DNA of 64,000 nt from Rhizobium aethiopicum (GTDB lineage: Bacteria; Pseudomonadota; Alphaproteobacteria; Rhizobiales; Rhizobiaceae). Positions 35,216 to 44,686 of the stretch are shown one piece after another (the first letter of the stretch is position 1; every line of letters begins with the position of its first letter). The notes beneath the pieces were generated by a model that ran no database searches, had not been told where the DNA came from, and saw only the letters and a program-made list of their open reading frames with translations. The translations under genes were made by a program, and so were the position numbers. The DNA is taken from assembly GCF_900094625.1 (NCBI RefSeq), contig NZ_FMAJ01000003.1, forward strand, positions 372,001 to 436,000, read 5' to 3'.

Positions 35216-37048
35216 TCATTTTGCCGAGGCCGACCACCAGGCATCGGGGAAGCCAAGGCTGTAAGCCGGGAATTCGGCCGGATGGGTGATCGTGTTCCAA
35301 TAGACGATGTTCTGGGTACCGCGGTAGAACAGCGGGATGACGTAATGGTTTGCAAGCAGGACCCTGTCCATCGCCTTGATCGCCGCGACCTGTTCATCGC
35401 GGTTCGGCGCGAAGATGATCATGCGGATGAGTTCGTCGACCGCCGGATTGGCAATGCCGGCATAATTTTGGGACCCTTGCTGATTGACCGAAGCGGATCC
35501 CCAATAGTCGACCTGCTCGTTGCCAGGGTTCATAGACTGCGCCCAGACATTCCAGATCATGTCGTAGTCGAAGCTGCGTTCGCGATTGACGGCTTGCGAT
35601 GCATCGACTGTCCGCACCCGCGCATCTATGCCGATTTTCTTGAGATTGTTGGCATAAGGCACCGCCCAGCGCTCCAACATAGGGCTCGACAACAGTATCT
35701 CGAAGCTCATCGGCTGGCCGGTCTTGGTGTTGACCATGCGGTTGCTCTTGATCTCCCAACCAGCTTCTTTCAGCAGTGCAATCGCCTTGCGAAGGTTGTC
35801 GCGGCTTTTCTGCGGGTCACCGCCGACGGGATTGGTGTACGGCGTCGTGAAGACCTCGGGCGGAACCTTGTCCTTCATGCCCTGCAATATTTCCAGTTCA
35901 CGTCCCTGCGGCAGGCCGGAAGAGGCAAGCTCGGTGTTCCAAAAATAGCTGTCGATGCGCTTGTAGCTGTTGAAGGCAACCGTGCGGTTCAGCTCCTCGA
36001 AGTCGAAACCGTAGTTCAGCGCTTCGCGGACCCGCTCGTCCTTAAACAGATCACGCCGCATATTGGGCACGAGAGCCTGCAGGATTCCGGTGGAGCGCAG
36101 CGGGTTTGCAACCTCTTCCTTCTTGACGCGTCCTTCCTTCACTGCGGGGAAATCATATCCCGTCGCCCAGCGGGCAGCTGTGGTTTCCTGCCAAAAGTCG
36201 CTGTTGCCGGCGCGAAAGGCTTCGAACTCGACGTCCCGATCACCGAAATAGGTGTAGATGATGTTACGGAAATTGTTCTGGCCGACATTCACATTGAGAT
36301 CCTTGCCCCAATAGTCGTCGCGCAGTTCATAACGGATCGTCGCTCCGGGCGAGAAGGATGCAATCTTGTAAGGTCCGGACCCCATCACGGGCTCGAGCGT
36401 CGTCTTTGAAATATCGCGGGGCTTGCCGTCCGGTCCCTGCCCCTCCCACCAATGTTTCGGCACGACAACCAACTGGCCGAGAATGTTCGGAAGCTCGCGA
36501 TTGTTCTTCTCGTCGAAAGTGAAGGTGATATCGCGATCGCCGGTCTTTTCGGCCTTTACTACGTGCCGATAGTAGTTCGCGGTGACGGGATTGAGCTCCT
36601 TGGTCTTATCCAGGCTGAAGATGACATCCTCGGGCGTGACCGGCTGCCCGTCCGCCCATTTTGCCTCCCTGCGCAGGCGAAAGGTCGCACTCGAAACATC
36701 GGCGGGGAAGGACAGCCCTTCGGCAAGGAGGCCATAGGACACAAGCAGCTCGTCATCGGCGGGCTTCATCAACGTGTCGTATACGCGCGTCAGGCCTACC
36801 GCCGTCTGGCCTTTGGCAAGCAGCGGATTGAACGTATCGAAGGCGCCGCTCGCGGAAAGGCGCAGATCTCCGCCCTTTGGGGCATCTGGATTGACGTAGT
36901 CGAAATGCGCAAAGCCCGGCTTGTACTTCATCTCGCTGATGACCGAGCTTCCGATCTGAAACGGCTGATCCTCAGCCATAGACGAGATCGGGACGAGAGC
37001 ACCCGCAAGCGATAGAATCAGACCGATCCTCGACCACAAAGCCGCCAT
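35216..37048 (-). CDS. yejA: Peptide ABC importer substrate-binding protein YejA
   Basis: Periplasmic family-5 extracellular solute-binding protein of 610 residues, receptor for the YejBEF importer. The signal peptide (GLILSLAGALVPISSMAEDQ) lacks a lipobox. Family features include YDTLMKPADDELLVSYGLLAEGL near 90-112, the segment with LRREAKWADGQPVTPEDV near 122-140, and a C-terminal HYVIPLFYRG near 575. It is first in the operon yejA-B-E-F and divergent from mepA across 251 bp. Confidence 0.93.
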   Translation of the reverse strand: MAALWSRIGLILSLAGALVPISSMAEDQPFQIGSSVISEMKYKPGFAHFDYVNPDAPKGGDLRLSASGAFDTFNPLLAKGQTAVGLTRVYDTLMKPADDELLVSYGLLAEGLSFPADVSSATFRLRREAKWADGQPVTPEDVIFSLDKTKELNPVTANYYRHVVKAEKTGDRDITFTFDEKNNRELPNILGQLVVVPKHWWEGQGPDGKPRDISKTTLEPVMGSGPYKIASFSPGATIRYELRDDYWGKDLNVNVGQNNFRNIIYTYFGDRDVEFEAFRAGNSDFWQETTAARWATGYDFPAVKEGRVKKEEVANPLRSTGILQALVPNMRRDLFKDERVREALNYGFDFEELNRTVAFNSYKRIDSYFWNTELASSGLPQGRELEILQGMKDKVPPEVFTTPYTNPVGGDPQKSRDNLRKAIALLKEAGWEIKSNRMVNTKTGQPMSFEILLSSPMLERWAVPYANNLKKIGIDARVRTVDASQAVNRERSFDYDMIWNVWAQSMNPGNEQVDYWGSASVNQQGSQNYAGIANPAVDELIRMIIFAPNRDEQVAAIKAMDRVLLANHYVIPLFYRGTQNIVYWNTITHPAEFPAYSLGFPDAWWSASAK

Positions 37049-37299
37049 TCCCAGTTCCCCTGAATATTGATGGATTCGACAATACGAGAAATAGGGGCGA
37101 AAAACAGGAGAGAGTTTGGTTTTTGCCTGGCTCGCGAATTTTTGAGCCGTAAACTCCTGTCAAAGAGCCGCTCCGATGGCGCTGCGGCGATCTGCCCGGC
37201 TTCGCGCGCGCGCCCGCCACCAAATCATCGATTCACCAAAATCGCTTTTCACGATAGATTCGCAGGCAAATCACTTCGGCATCGATTTAAGGGAAGAGC
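37049..37299. promoter_or_regulatory. Divergent promoter region yejA / mepA
   Basis: 251 bp between divergent genes, which must hold both promoters. It is richer in A and T in its left half (37060-37160). No exact promoter or operator can be assigned, and no small gene is supported. Confidence 0.4.
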
Positions 37300-38376
37300 A
37301 TGGCTTTCGGCTTCGCGCAGGCTTTCAGAACATTCGGCAGACTGGCGCTTGCCGGCGCGATCGGCGCAGGCCTTGCCGCCGGCGACGTCGGCGCACAGCA
37401 GAAAACGCCAAGCCCAGGCAGCGCCAAGGCGCTATTTGCAGGCGCCAGCCTGCCGACGCAGGGGCCGGCGCAGCCGATAGGTTTCTATGCAAAGGGCTGC
37501 ATGACCGGTGCGGTTGCGCTGCCGACCGACGGGCCGACCTGGCAGGCGATGCGGCTTTCGCGCAATCGCCGCTGGGGCAATCCGGCGATGATCGCGCTCC
37601 TGGAGCGGTTTTCGCAGGATGCGGTCAAATATGCCGGCTGGCCGGGCATCCTCGTCGGCGATATTGCGCAGCCGCGCGGCGGGCCGATGCTCAACGGCCA
37701 TTCCTCGCACCAGATCGGCCTCGATGCCGATATTTGGTTCACCCCGATGCCGGCGCGCCGCATGACGGCCGAGGAGCGCGAGGACCTGCCCTTCATCAGC
37801 ATGCTGCAGAAAGACAAGTTCCTCACCGTCAACCCCAAGGTATGGAGCCAATCGCGCGCGCGGCTTTTGATGCTGGCGGCGAGCTATCCCGAAGTGGAGC
37901 GGATCTTCGTCAATCCGGCGATCAAGAAGAAAATGTGCGATACCTGGACTGGCGACCGCACCAATCTTGGTAAGCTCCGGCCGATATACGGCCATGACTC
38001 GCATTTCCACATCCGCATCAAATGTCCGCCGGGCGCTGCCGGATGCACGCCGCAAGCCCCTGTCGCCTCAGGAGACGGCTGCGACAAGTCGCTCGCCTAT
38101 TGGTTCACGCCGGCCCCCTGGGCGCCACCGAAGCCGCCCAAACCCGGCGCCAAGCCGCCAAAGCCGCCGCGTGAGATGATGGTCTCCGATCTGCCGAAGG
38201 CTTGCGCCGCGGTGCTCGATGCCGCTTCCGTCGCCTCGATGCAGGCCGCCACCTATGGCGGGCCCTCTGCCGCAAGCGCGCTCGCCGCCGCTCCGGCAGC
38301 CGCGCCGGCTGACGACATCGATGAGGCGTTGCCGGATGTCGGCCCGATCCCGAACGACAAGCCGGCGCTCCAATGA
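37300..38376 (+). CDS. mepA: Penicillin-insensitive murein endopeptidase
   Basis: Periplasmic LAS-type metallopeptidase (family M74) that cleaves D-Ala-meso-DAP cross-links in peptidoglycan. The start at 37300 follows GGGAAGAG. A signal peptide covers about residues 1-30. The metal site is visible in SSHQIGLDADIWF (HxxGxxxD) near 135-147 and in GHDSHFHIRIKCP near 228-240. The C-terminal part (about 270-358) is an added Pro/Ala-rich region (PKPPKPGAKPPKPP) not found in E. coli MepA. Upstream gene of the mgsA-glk group. Confidence 0.92.
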   Translation: MAFGFAQAFRTFGRLALAGAIGAGLAAGDVGAQQKTPSPGSAKALFAGASLPTQGPAQPIGFYAKGCMTGAVALPTDGPTWQAMRLSRNRRWGNPAMIALLERFSQDAVKYAGWPGILVGDIAQPRGGPMLNGHSSHQIGLDADIWFTPMPARRMTAEEREDLPFISMLQKDKFLTVNPKVWSQSRARLLMLAASYPEVERIFVNPAIKKKMCDTWTGDRTNLGKLRPIYGHDSHFHIRIKCPPGAAGCTPQAPVASGDGCDKSLAYWFTPAPWAPPKPPKPGAKPPKPPREMMVSDLPKACAAVLDAASVASMQAATYGGPSAASALAAAPAAAPADDIDEALPDVGPIPNDKPALQ

Positions 38377-38462
38377 GGCGGCGGATGCACTGTCTTTCAA
38401 ATCGCAAATTCTTGGTATAAAGCGATCAAATCGATTGAATTGAAGGGGCGGAGATTCACTTC

Positions 38463-38843
38463 ATGGCCGGCAGCAAGTGCCTCGCGCTGATCGCGCATGA
38501 CCAGAAGAAGGATGACATGGCCGCGTTCGCCCGCGCCAACCAGGACCTTCTCTCGCGCTGGAAGATCGTCGCTACCGGCACGACCGGTGGGCGCGTGCTC
38601 GACGCCGCCCCCGACCTCAACGTCATCAGGCTGAAAAGCGGACCGCTCGGCGGTGATCAGCAGATCGGCGCGCTGATCTCGACCGGCGAGGTCGACGCCC
38701 TGATCTTCTTCGTCGACCCGCTGACGCCGATGCCGCACGATGTCGACGTGAAGGCACTGATGCGGCTGGCGATCGTCTACGACATTCCGATGGCGCTCAA
38801 CCACGCGACCGCTATAAAGCTCCTTCCCACACTCGAAGCCTGA
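38463..38843 (+). CDS. mgsA: Methylglyoxal synthase
   Basis: Converts dihydroxyacetone phosphate to methylglyoxal and phosphate, a bypass relieving sugar-phosphate stress. 126 residues, slightly shorter than the E. coli enzyme. The signature [14 protein letters not shown] is at 6-19 (His and Asp in the active site), followed by the phosphate-binding [10 protein letters not shown] near 40-49, [10 protein letters not shown] near 61-70 and the catalytic region [19 protein letters not shown] near 82-100. It lies 17 bp before glk, an apt neighbour since both handle glycolytic flux. Confidence 0.94.
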   Translation: MAGSKCLALIAHDQKKDDMAAFARANQDLLSRWKIVATGTTGGRVLDAAPDLNVIRLKSGPLGGDQQIGALISTGEVDALIFFVDPLTPMPHDVDVKALMRLAIVYDIPMALNHATAIKLLPTLEA

Positions 38844-38860
38844 TCAGCACGGAACCGGCC

Positions 38861-39886
38861 ATGCCCAAACCGAACCACAGCACCGCTCCGCTGCCTTTCC
38901 CGATCCTGATCGGCGATATCGGCGGCACCAATGCCCGCTTTTCCATCCTGACCGATGCCTATGCCGAGCCGAAGCAGTTTCCGAATGTGCGCACGGCCGA
39001 TTTCGCCACGATCGACGAAGCGATCCAAAAAGGCGTGCTCGACAAGACAGCGGTGCAGCCGCGTTCGGCGATCCTCGCTGTCGCCGGTCCGATCAACGAC
39101 GACGAGATTCCTCTGACCAATTGCGACTGGGTGGTGAGGCCGAGAACGATGATCGACGGCCTCGGTATCGAGGACGTGCTTGTTGTCAACGATTTCGAGG
39201 CGCAGGCGCTCGCGATTGCCGCCCTATCGGATGAAAACCGCGAACGCATCGGCAATGCCGCCGGCGACATGATCGCCTCCCGCGTCGTGCTCGGCCCCGG
39301 CACCGGCCTCGGCGTCGGCGGACTCGTGCACGCCCAGCACAGCTGGATCCCGGTTCCGGGCGAAGGCGGCCATATCGATCTCGGGCCGCGCAGCAAACGC
39401 GACTATGAACTCTTCCCGCATATCGAGACGATCGAAGGCCGCGTTTCGGCCGAGCAGATCCTCTGCGGACGTGGCCTCGTCAATCTCTACAACGCCATCT
39501 GCGTCGTCGACGGCATTCAGCCGACGATGAAGGATCCGGCCGACATCACCTCGCACGCGTTAGCTGGCAGCGACAAGGCGGCGGTCGAGACCGTCTCGCT
39601 GTTTGCCACCTATCTCGGCCGCGTCGCTGGCGACATGGCGATGGTGTTCATGGCGCGCGGCGGCGTCTATCTCTCCGGCGGTATCTCGCAGAAGATCCTC
39701 CCGGCGCTGAAGAAGCCGGAATTCCGACAGGCCTTCGAAGACAAGGCGCCGCATAGCGCGTTGCTTCGCACCATTCCCACCTATGTGGTGACCCATCCGC
39801 TGGCAGCGCTCGCCGGGCTTTCCGCCTATGCCCGCATGCCGGCGAATTTCGGCGTCTCGACCGAAGGCCGCCGCTGGCGGCGCTGA
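38861..39886 (+). CDS. glk: Glucokinase
   Basis: ATP-dependent kinase of the bacterial Glk family making glucose 6-phosphate. 341 residues. The phosphate 1 motif [13 protein letters not shown] is at 16-28. [13 protein letters not shown] near 110 and the phosphate 2 region [15 protein letters not shown] near 143-157 follow. The glucose-binding [14 protein letters not shown] is near 164-177, and an adenosine-site [12 protein letters not shown] near 268-279. The start is 17 bp after mgsA. A modest hairpin (CTGCCC/GGGCAG, 39890-39906) lies just after the stop and may end the mepA-mgsA-glk unit. Confidence 0.95.
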   Translation: MPKPNHSTAPLPFPILIGDIGGTNARFSILTDAYAEPKQFPNVRTADFATIDEAIQKGVLDKTAVQPRSAILAVAGPINDDEIPLTNCDWVVRPRTMIDGLGIEDVLVVNDFEAQALAIAALSDENRERIGNAAGDMIASRVVLGPGTGLGVGGLVHAQHSWIPVPGEGGHIDLGPRSKRDYELFPHIETIEGRVSAEQILCGRGLVNLYNAICVVDGIQPTMKDPADITSHALAGSDKAAVETVSLFATYLGRVAGDMAMVFMARGGVYLSGGISQKILPALKKPEFRQAFEDKAPHSALLRTIPTYVVTHPLAALAGLSAYARMPANFGVSTEGRRWRR

Positions 39887-40032
39887 CCCCTGCCCAAGGC
39901 GGGCAGAGCGTCGGTCGCGCCCGGTGTCGCACACGCGGCGCTCTAGCCAAACCAGTCCCAACTCTTTATAGAGCCGGCAACAGCGCGCGCCGTGGTCAAG
40001 AGGCGCCTGGCACAAGACAGGAAAACTCATTT

Positions 40033-41820
40033 TTGGAAGCCGTGGAAAGCAGAAAGCAGAGCGTCAGCAGCGATACCGTGACCGGCATCCTCAAGCGCAT
40101 CATCGCTGAAAACGGCCGCGACCATCTCTGGGGTTATGTCTTCGCGATCGCCTGCCTCGTGGTCGTGGCGCTTTCGACGGCGTTCACGGCCTGGATCATG
40201 CGGGCGATCATCGACGAGGCTTTCGCCAACCGCCGCGCCGACGTCGTCTGGATCATCTGTCTTTCGATCTTCGTCGCCTTCGTGCTGCGCGGCTTTGCAA
40301 GCTACGGCCAGGCCGTAGCGCTTTCCAAGGTCGGCAACAATATTGTCGCCCGCTATCAGCGCCGTCTCTATGCGCATCTGATGACGCTTTCTGTCGGCTA
40401 TTTCAGCGAGGCACGGTCGGCCCATATCGCCGCGCAAGTGAGCCAGAACGTCAGCGGCATCCGCGACGTGCTCAACCTGACGATCACCTCAACGGTGCGC
40501 GACCTCCTGACCTTCGTTTCGCTGATCGGCGTGATGGTCCTTCAGGACCCGCTGCTGAGTCTCGCCGTGTTCATCATGGCGCCGCCGCTGCTCTATGCGC
40601 TGCGTTATGTTTCCAAGCGGCTTCGCTCGGCAACCCGCGAGGCCGTCCATCTGAACAGCCACGTGCTGGGCGCCATGCAGGAGACGATCCAGGGCATTGC
40701 CATCGTCAAAGCCTTCACGATGGAAGAGGAGCTGGAGAGCAAGGTCAACAAGCTCATCACCGCCGCCGAGAACCGGGCGAACCGGATTGCCCGGCTTTCC
40801 GAGCGCACCTCGCCGCTGACGGAGAGCTTCGCCGGGTTTGCCGTCGCCAGCGTGCTTGCCTATGCCGCCTATCGCTCGATCTATTACAATGTAGCCCCGG
40901 GCGCCTTCTTCTCCTTCGTGACGGCGCTGCTGCTTGCCTATGATCCGGCTCGCCGCCTCGCGCGCCTGCAGGTGCAGATGGAGCGCGCCGTCGTCAACGC
41001 GCGGATGATCTACGAATTGCTCGACATGGAACCGCGCCAGCGCGACCTTCCGGATGCCCGGCCGCTGACGGTGACGCAGGCGCGCATCGAGTTCCGCAAT
41101 GTTTCCTTCGCCTATGGCAACGAGAGCGTGCTCAGCGGCGTCAGCTTCGTCGCCGAGGGCGGGGCGACCACGGCGCTCGTCGGCCCTTCGGGTGCCGGCA
41201 AATCCACCGTCATAAACCTCATTCCGCGTTTCTACGATCCGCGCGAAGGGGAAATCCTGATCGATGGACAGGATATCGCCCACATCACCAAAAAGTCGCT
41301 GCGTCAACAGCTCGCCTATGTCTCGCAGCAGCCCTACCTGTTCGAAGGCACGATCCGCGACAATATACGCTATGGCCGGCCGGACGCGACCGATGCCGAG
41401 GTTGAGGATGCTGCCCGGCTTGCCTATGCGCATGATTTCATCTCGGCCCAGCCGCAGGGCTACGATACGCCAGTCGGTGAAAACGGCGTGACGCTTTCGG
41501 GCGGCCAGCGTCAGCGGCTTTCCATCGCGCGCGCACTGGTGCGCAACGCGCCGATCCTGCTCCTCGACGAAGCGACTTCCGCGCTCGACACCGAATCCGA
41601 GGCGGCCGTGCAGAAGGCGCTCGACGAGGCGATGACCGGGCGCACCGTCGTCGTCATCGCCCACCGGCTTTCGACCGTGGTACGCGCCGACAAGATCGTC
41701 GTCATGCAGCAGGGTCGGGTCGTCGAGGAAGGCAATCACGAGACGCTTGCGAAGGTCAGCGACGGTCTTTACGCTCGCCTCAACAACCTCCAGAGGCCTT
41801 CGGCCTCCGATTCAAACTGA
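40033..41820 (+). CDS. ABC exporter, fused membrane and ATPase domains (MsbA-like)
   Basis: Half-size exporter of 595 residues with six membrane helices (about 35-320) followed by one nucleotide-binding domain. Motifs are GPSGAGKST near 386-394, the Q-loop [17 protein letters not shown] near 432-448, [15 protein letters not shown] near 491-505, [11 protein letters not shown] near 512-522 and the H-loop AHRLS. The layout matches lipid or lipid-linked exporters of the MsbA class, but the cargo is not known. The start is uncertain: TTG at 40033 and GTG at 40042 are both plausible. Confidence 0.88.
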   Translation: MEAVESRKQSVSSDTVTGILKRIIAENGRDHLWGYVFAIACLVVVALSTAFTAWIMRAIIDEAFANRRADVVWIICLSIFVAFVLRGFASYGQAVALSKVGNNIVARYQRRLYAHLMTLSVGYFSEARSAHIAAQVSQNVSGIRDVLNLTITSTVRDLLTFVSLIGVMVLQDPLLSLAVFIMAPPLLYALRYVSKRLRSATREAVHLNSHVLGAMQETIQGIAIVKAFTMEEELESKVNKLITAAENRANRIARLSERTSPLTESFAGFAVASVLAYAAYRSIYYNVAPGAFFSFVTALLLAYDPARRLARLQVQMERAVVNARMIYELLDMEPRQRDLPDARPLTVTQARIEFRNVSFAYGNESVLSGVSFVAEGGATTALVGPSGAGKSTVINLIPRFYDPREGEILIDGQDIAHITKKSLRQQLAYVSQQPYLFEGTIRDNIRYGRPDATDAEVEDAARLAYAHDFISAQPQGYDTPVGENGVTLSGGQRQRLSIARALVRNAPILLLDEATSALDTESEAAVQKALDEAMTGRTVVVIAHRLSTVVRADKIVVMQQGRVVEEGNHETLAKVSDGLYARLNNLQRPSASDSN

Positions 41821-41839
41821 GCTGATACGAGAGACCGAG

Positions 41840-42664
41840 ATGAGCGATGCTGCGATGAAACTGGTGGTGGTCGGCGCAGCAGGGCGCATGGGGCAGACGC
41901 TGATCCGGCTCATTCATTCCATTGGGGGCGCCACCCTGCATGCCGCCGTCGAGCGCGCTGGCTCGCCCTTCGTCGGCAAGGATGCCGGCGAGATCGCAGG
42001 CCTCGGCCCGACCGGCGTCATCATCGGCGACGACCCGCTTCAGGCCTTCCTGCATGCCGAAGGCGTGCTCGACTTCACCTCGCCTGCCGCAACCGTGGAA
42101 TTCTCCGGCCTTGCCGCACAAGCCCGCATCGTCCATGTCATCGGCACGACCGGCTGTTCGGCAGACGACAACGCCAGGATCGCCGCAGCGGCCCGCCATG
42201 CCCGCGTCGTCAAGTCGGGCAATATGAGCCTCGGCGTCAATCTGCTCAGCGTGCTGGCCGAGCAGGCGGCGCGAGCGCTCGATCCTGTTGATTGGGACAT
42301 CGAGATCCTGGAAATGCACCATAAGCACAAGGTGGATGCGCCCTCAGGCACTGCCCTTCTGTTCGGCGAAGCGGCGGCCAAGGGCCGCAATATCGATCTC
42401 GCCTCGAAATCGGTCCGAGTGCGCGACGGCCATACCGGTGCCCGCGAGGCCGGTACGATCGGCTTTGCGACGCTGCGCGGCGGCTCCGTCATCGGCGAAC
42501 ATTCCGTGCTTTTCGCAGGCGAAGGCGAAATCGTCACCCTGTCGCACAGCGCGGCCGACCGCTCGATCTTCGCGCGCGGCGCCATCAAGGCGGCACTCTG
42601 GGCGCGCGACAAGAAGCCGGGTCTCTATTCCATGCTCGACGTGCTCGGGCTCTCTTCCCAATAA
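41840..42664 (+). CDS. dapB: 4-hydroxy-tetrahydrodipicolinate reductase
   Basis: Reduces HTPA to tetrahydrodipicolinate with NAD(P)H in the lysine and diaminopimelate pathway. The ATG at 41840 gives 274 residues, close to E. coli DapB. The dinucleotide site [13 protein letters not shown] is at 9-21, the segment [11 protein letters not shown] is near 103-113, and the signature [16 protein letters not shown] near 157-172 holds the catalytic His and Lys. It follows the ABC exporter gene by 19 bp and precedes gpmA by 21 bp, so the three may be cotranscribed. Confidence 0.96.
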   Translation: MSDAAMKLVVVGAAGRMGQTLIRLIHSIGGATLHAAVERAGSPFVGKDAGEIAGLGPTGVIIGDDPLQAFLHAEGVLDFTSPAATVEFSGLAAQARIVHVIGTTGCSADDNARIAAAARHARVVKSGNMSLGVNLLSVLAEQAARALDPVDWDIEILEMHHKHKVDAPSGTALLFGEAAAKGRNIDLASKSVRVRDGHTGAREAGTIGFATLRGGSVIGEHSVLFAGEGEIVTLSHSAADRSIFARGAIKAALWARDKKPGLYSMLDVLGLSSQ

Positions 42665-42685
42665 GGATACTACGGAGGCATATTC

Positions 42686-43321
42686 ATGAGCGGTACCCTC
42701 GTCCTCGTTCGCCACGGCCAGAGCGACTGGAACCTGAAGAATCTCTTCACCGGCTGGAAGGACCCGGATTTGACGGAACTCGGCATCCAGGAAGCCAATG
42801 CCGGCGGCGCCGCACTTGCCGAATACGGGATCAAATTCGACGTCGCCTATACCTCCGCACTCGTGCGCGCCCAGAACACGCTGAAGCTCATCCTCGACAA
42901 GGTCGGCCAGCCTGATCTCGAGACGATCCGCGACCAGGCGCTGAACGAGCGCGATTACGGCGACCTCTCCGGCCTCAACAAGGACGATGCGCGCGCCAAA
43001 TGGGGCGAGGAACAGGTGCATATCTGGCGCCGTTCCTACGACGTGCCGCCGCCCGGCGGCGAAAGCCTGCGCGACACCGGCGCCCGTGTCTGGCCATACT
43101 ATCTCACCGAAATCCTGCCCCGCGTGCTGCGCGGCGAAAAGGTGCTCGTTGCCGCGCACGGCAATTCGCTGCGCTCGCTGGTCATGGTGCTCGACAAGCT
43201 GAGCAAGGAAGGCGTGCTTGCCCTCAACCTCGCGACCGGCGTTCCCATGGTCTACAAGCTGAACGCCGATTCCACCGTCGCTTCCAAGGAAGTGCTCGGC
43301 GATATGTCCGGCGCGCACTGA
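42686..43321 (+). CDS. gpmA: 2,3-bisphosphoglycerate-dependent phosphoglycerate mutase
   Basis: Interconverts 3- and 2-phosphoglycerate in glycolysis. 211 residues, the short form common in alphaproteobacteria (E. coli has 250). The phosphohistidine motif [10 protein letters not shown] is at 6-15, [13 protein letters not shown] near 56-68, [18 protein letters not shown] near 89-106 (active-site Glu) and [11 protein letters not shown] near 155-165 (second His). A strong GGAGG precedes the ATG. A convergent hairpin lies after the stop. Confidence 0.96.
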   Translation: MSGTLVLVRHGQSDWNLKNLFTGWKDPDLTELGIQEANAGGAALAEYGIKFDVAYTSALVRAQNTLKLILDKVGQPDLETIRDQALNERDYGDLSGLNKDDARAKWGEEQVHIWRRSYDVPPPGGESLRDTGARVWPYYLTEILPRVLRGEKVLVAAHGNSLRSLVMVLDKLSKEGVLALNLATGVPMVYKLNADSTVASKEVLGDMSGAH

Positions 43322-43330
43322 AGCCGGCCG

Positions 43331-43354
43331 GTGCCAGCCGCAAGCGGCTGGCAC
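43331..43354. terminator. Convergent hairpin between gpmA and phnF
   Basis: A perfect 10-bp stem (GTGCCAGCCG/CGGCTGGCAC) with loop CAAG lies in the 41-bp gap between convergent stops. Neither side has a real T-run, so it may act as a 3'-end protecting structure or a weak bidirectional terminator. Confidence 0.55.
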
Positions 43355-43362
43355 ACCACCTC

Positions 43363-44100
43363 TTAATTCTCAATGGTGAACTGCACCCGGTCGGCCGCAA
43401 ACCGGCTGATCGAATATTGCACCGGCACGCCGTCGAGATCGGTGTTCATCGCCTTGGCGATCAGCAGGATCGCGCCGGGGGTGAGCTCCAGGTCGGCAAG
43501 GTCGGCTGTAGCAGCATGCGCTGCCGTTATCTCGGTCGTCGCCCGGACATAATCCGCCAGCCCGAGTTCGGCGAAAGCCTTGGTGATCGATTCATGCTTT
43601 CGGTAGGCTTCGCCGATCCCGGCGAAACGTTCGGCGGGAAACCAGCTCGTCGCCCTTGAAACCGGCTGCTTGTCAGCCTCGCGCAGCGTTTCCAGCCTGA
43701 TCACCTGTGCCCCCGGCTTCAGGCCTAGCCTGCGACCAATCTCGGCGCTCGCCTCCTCCTTTGCCTCCTCGAGCAGAAGACCGCGCATCTCGCGCGCCTG
43801 CCCGCCGATGCCGGCGGTAAAGCGGGTGCGCCGGGTGATCGGGAAGTTGAAGCGCTCCTTGCGCTCGATCAGCGTGCCGCGGCCTTGTACCGCACGCACG
43901 ATCCCCTCCTGCGCCAGCGCCGCGAGCGCACTGCGCACCGTGTGCCGGTTGACGCCGAATTGCAGCGCCAGCACCGTTTCCGCCGGCACCATTCCCGTTT
44001 CGTCATATGCTCCATTGCCGATCGCCTCGCGAATGCGATCGGCGATCTGACGCCAGAGCGCCACGCCTGTCTGCCTCTGAACCTGCTTAAGTCCCGCCAT
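43363..44100 (-). CDS. phnF: GntR-family regulator of phosphonate metabolism PhnF
   Basis: Transcription factor of the HutC subfamily, 245 residues. The N-terminal winged helix (about 10-75) includes ALQFGVNRHTVRSALAALAQ and EGIVRAVQGRGT. The C-terminal UTRA ligand-binding domain (about 95-240) includes RLETLREADKQPVSRATSWF and a typical ending QYSISRFAADRVQFTIEN. It is divergent from phnG, and the intergenic region carries a palindrome suited to a dimer of this family. It probably represses or tunes the phn operon in response to a phosphonate-derived ligand (inference). Confidence 0.92.
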   Translation of the reverse strand: MAGLKQVQRQTGVALWRQIADRIREAIGNGAYDETGMVPAETVLALQFGVNRHTVRSALAALAQEGIVRAVQGRGTLIERKERFNFPITRRTRFTAGIGGQAREMRGLLLEEAKEEASAEIGRRLGLKPGAQVIRLETLREADKQPVSRATSWFPAERFAGIGEAYRKHESITKAFAELGLADYVRATTEITAAHAATADLADLELTPGAILLIAKAMNTDLDGVPVQYSISRFAADRVQFTIEN

Positions 44101-44120
44101 TCAGCCCTGCCTTGCTTACG

Positions 44121-44138
44121 ATGTCATACGCTTGTCAC
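44121..44138 (+). promoter_or_regulatory. Pho-box-like direct repeat upstream of phnG
   Basis: ATGTCATACGCTTGTCAC holds two TGTCA units (starting at 44122 and 44133) exactly 11 bp apart, as in PhoB binding sites (consensus CTGTCAT-n4-CTGTCAT). It reads toward phnG, about 70 bp before the start codon. This predicts induction by phosphate starvation. Confidence 0.7.
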
Positions 44139-44173
44139 GACACCGATTTAAGGCTAGGTATAGCTTGTACGGT

Positions 44174-44191
44174 TGTCTATATCAATAGACA
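44174..44191. promoter_or_regulatory. Candidate PhnF operator
   Basis: A perfect palindrome TGTCTAT-ATCA-ATAGACA (7-bp arms, 4-bp spacer) lies 3 bp before the GGAGGG ribosome binding site of phnG. Its GT..TA...TA..AC pattern fits GntR/HutC-type operators, and the position would block transcription of phnG. The link to PhnF is inferred from adjacency. Confidence 0.65.
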
Positions 44192-44209
44192 TTTGGAGGG
44201 AAGGCGGCG

Positions 44210-44686
44210 ATGATATCAGCGGACAGGAAAGACGCTGCGTCACAGGCGGTGTCGACGCGCAAACGCGCCGCCGATCTGCTGGCGCGGGCGGAACGGAGCG
44301 AACTCCAGTCGGTCTGGGATGCGTTGCCGGAAAAGCCTCAGGCGCATCCGGTGCGCGGACCGGAAACCGGGCTGGTGATGGTGCGCGGACGCATCGGCGG
44401 CGGCGGAGCCCCCTTCAATCTCGGCGAGGTGACGGTGACACGCGCCACGGTGCGGCTCGACTCCGGCTCCATCGGCCACGCGCAGGCGCTCGGCACCGAC
44501 CGCACGAAGGCACGGCTTGCGGCGATCTTCGATGCGCTCTGGCAGGAGGAGGCGACCAGGAACTTCGTCGAACAGGCGTTGCTTTCGCCGATTGCCGCAC
44601 GCATCGCTGCTGCCGAACGCCGCAAGGCGGACGAGACGGCCGCCACCCGCGTCGATTTCTTCACCATGGTACGGGGAGACAACTGA
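44210..44686 (+). CDS. phnG: C-P lyase subunit PhnG
   Basis: Subunit of the carbon-phosphorus lyase core complex (PhnGHIJ) that couples phosphonate to ATP ribose and then breaks the C-P bond. 158 residues. Family pattern PVRGPETGLVMVRGRIGGGG and PFNLGEVTVTRATVRL in the N-terminal half, and GHAQALGTDRTKARLAAIFDAL near 87-108. The ATG at 44210 is 10 bases after GGAGGG. The stop overlaps the phnH start (TGATG). It is the first gene of the long phn operon, under the Pho-box-like site and palindrome. Confidence 0.95.
   Translation: MISADRKDAASQAVSTRKRAADLLARAERSELQSVWDALPEKPQAHPVRGPETGLVMVRGRIGGGGAPFNLGEVTVTRATVRLDSGSIGHAQALGTDRTKARLAAIFDALWQEEATRNFVEQALLSPIAARIAAAERRKADETAATRVDFFTMVRGDN

Noticed and set aside
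33947-36409. An 820-codon open frame on the plus strand
   Set aside because: It lies antisense to yejB and yejA, which have clear signal peptide, membrane and family motifs. The product is rich in Arg, Asp, Gln and His without a domain, as expected of a GC-rich antisense frame.
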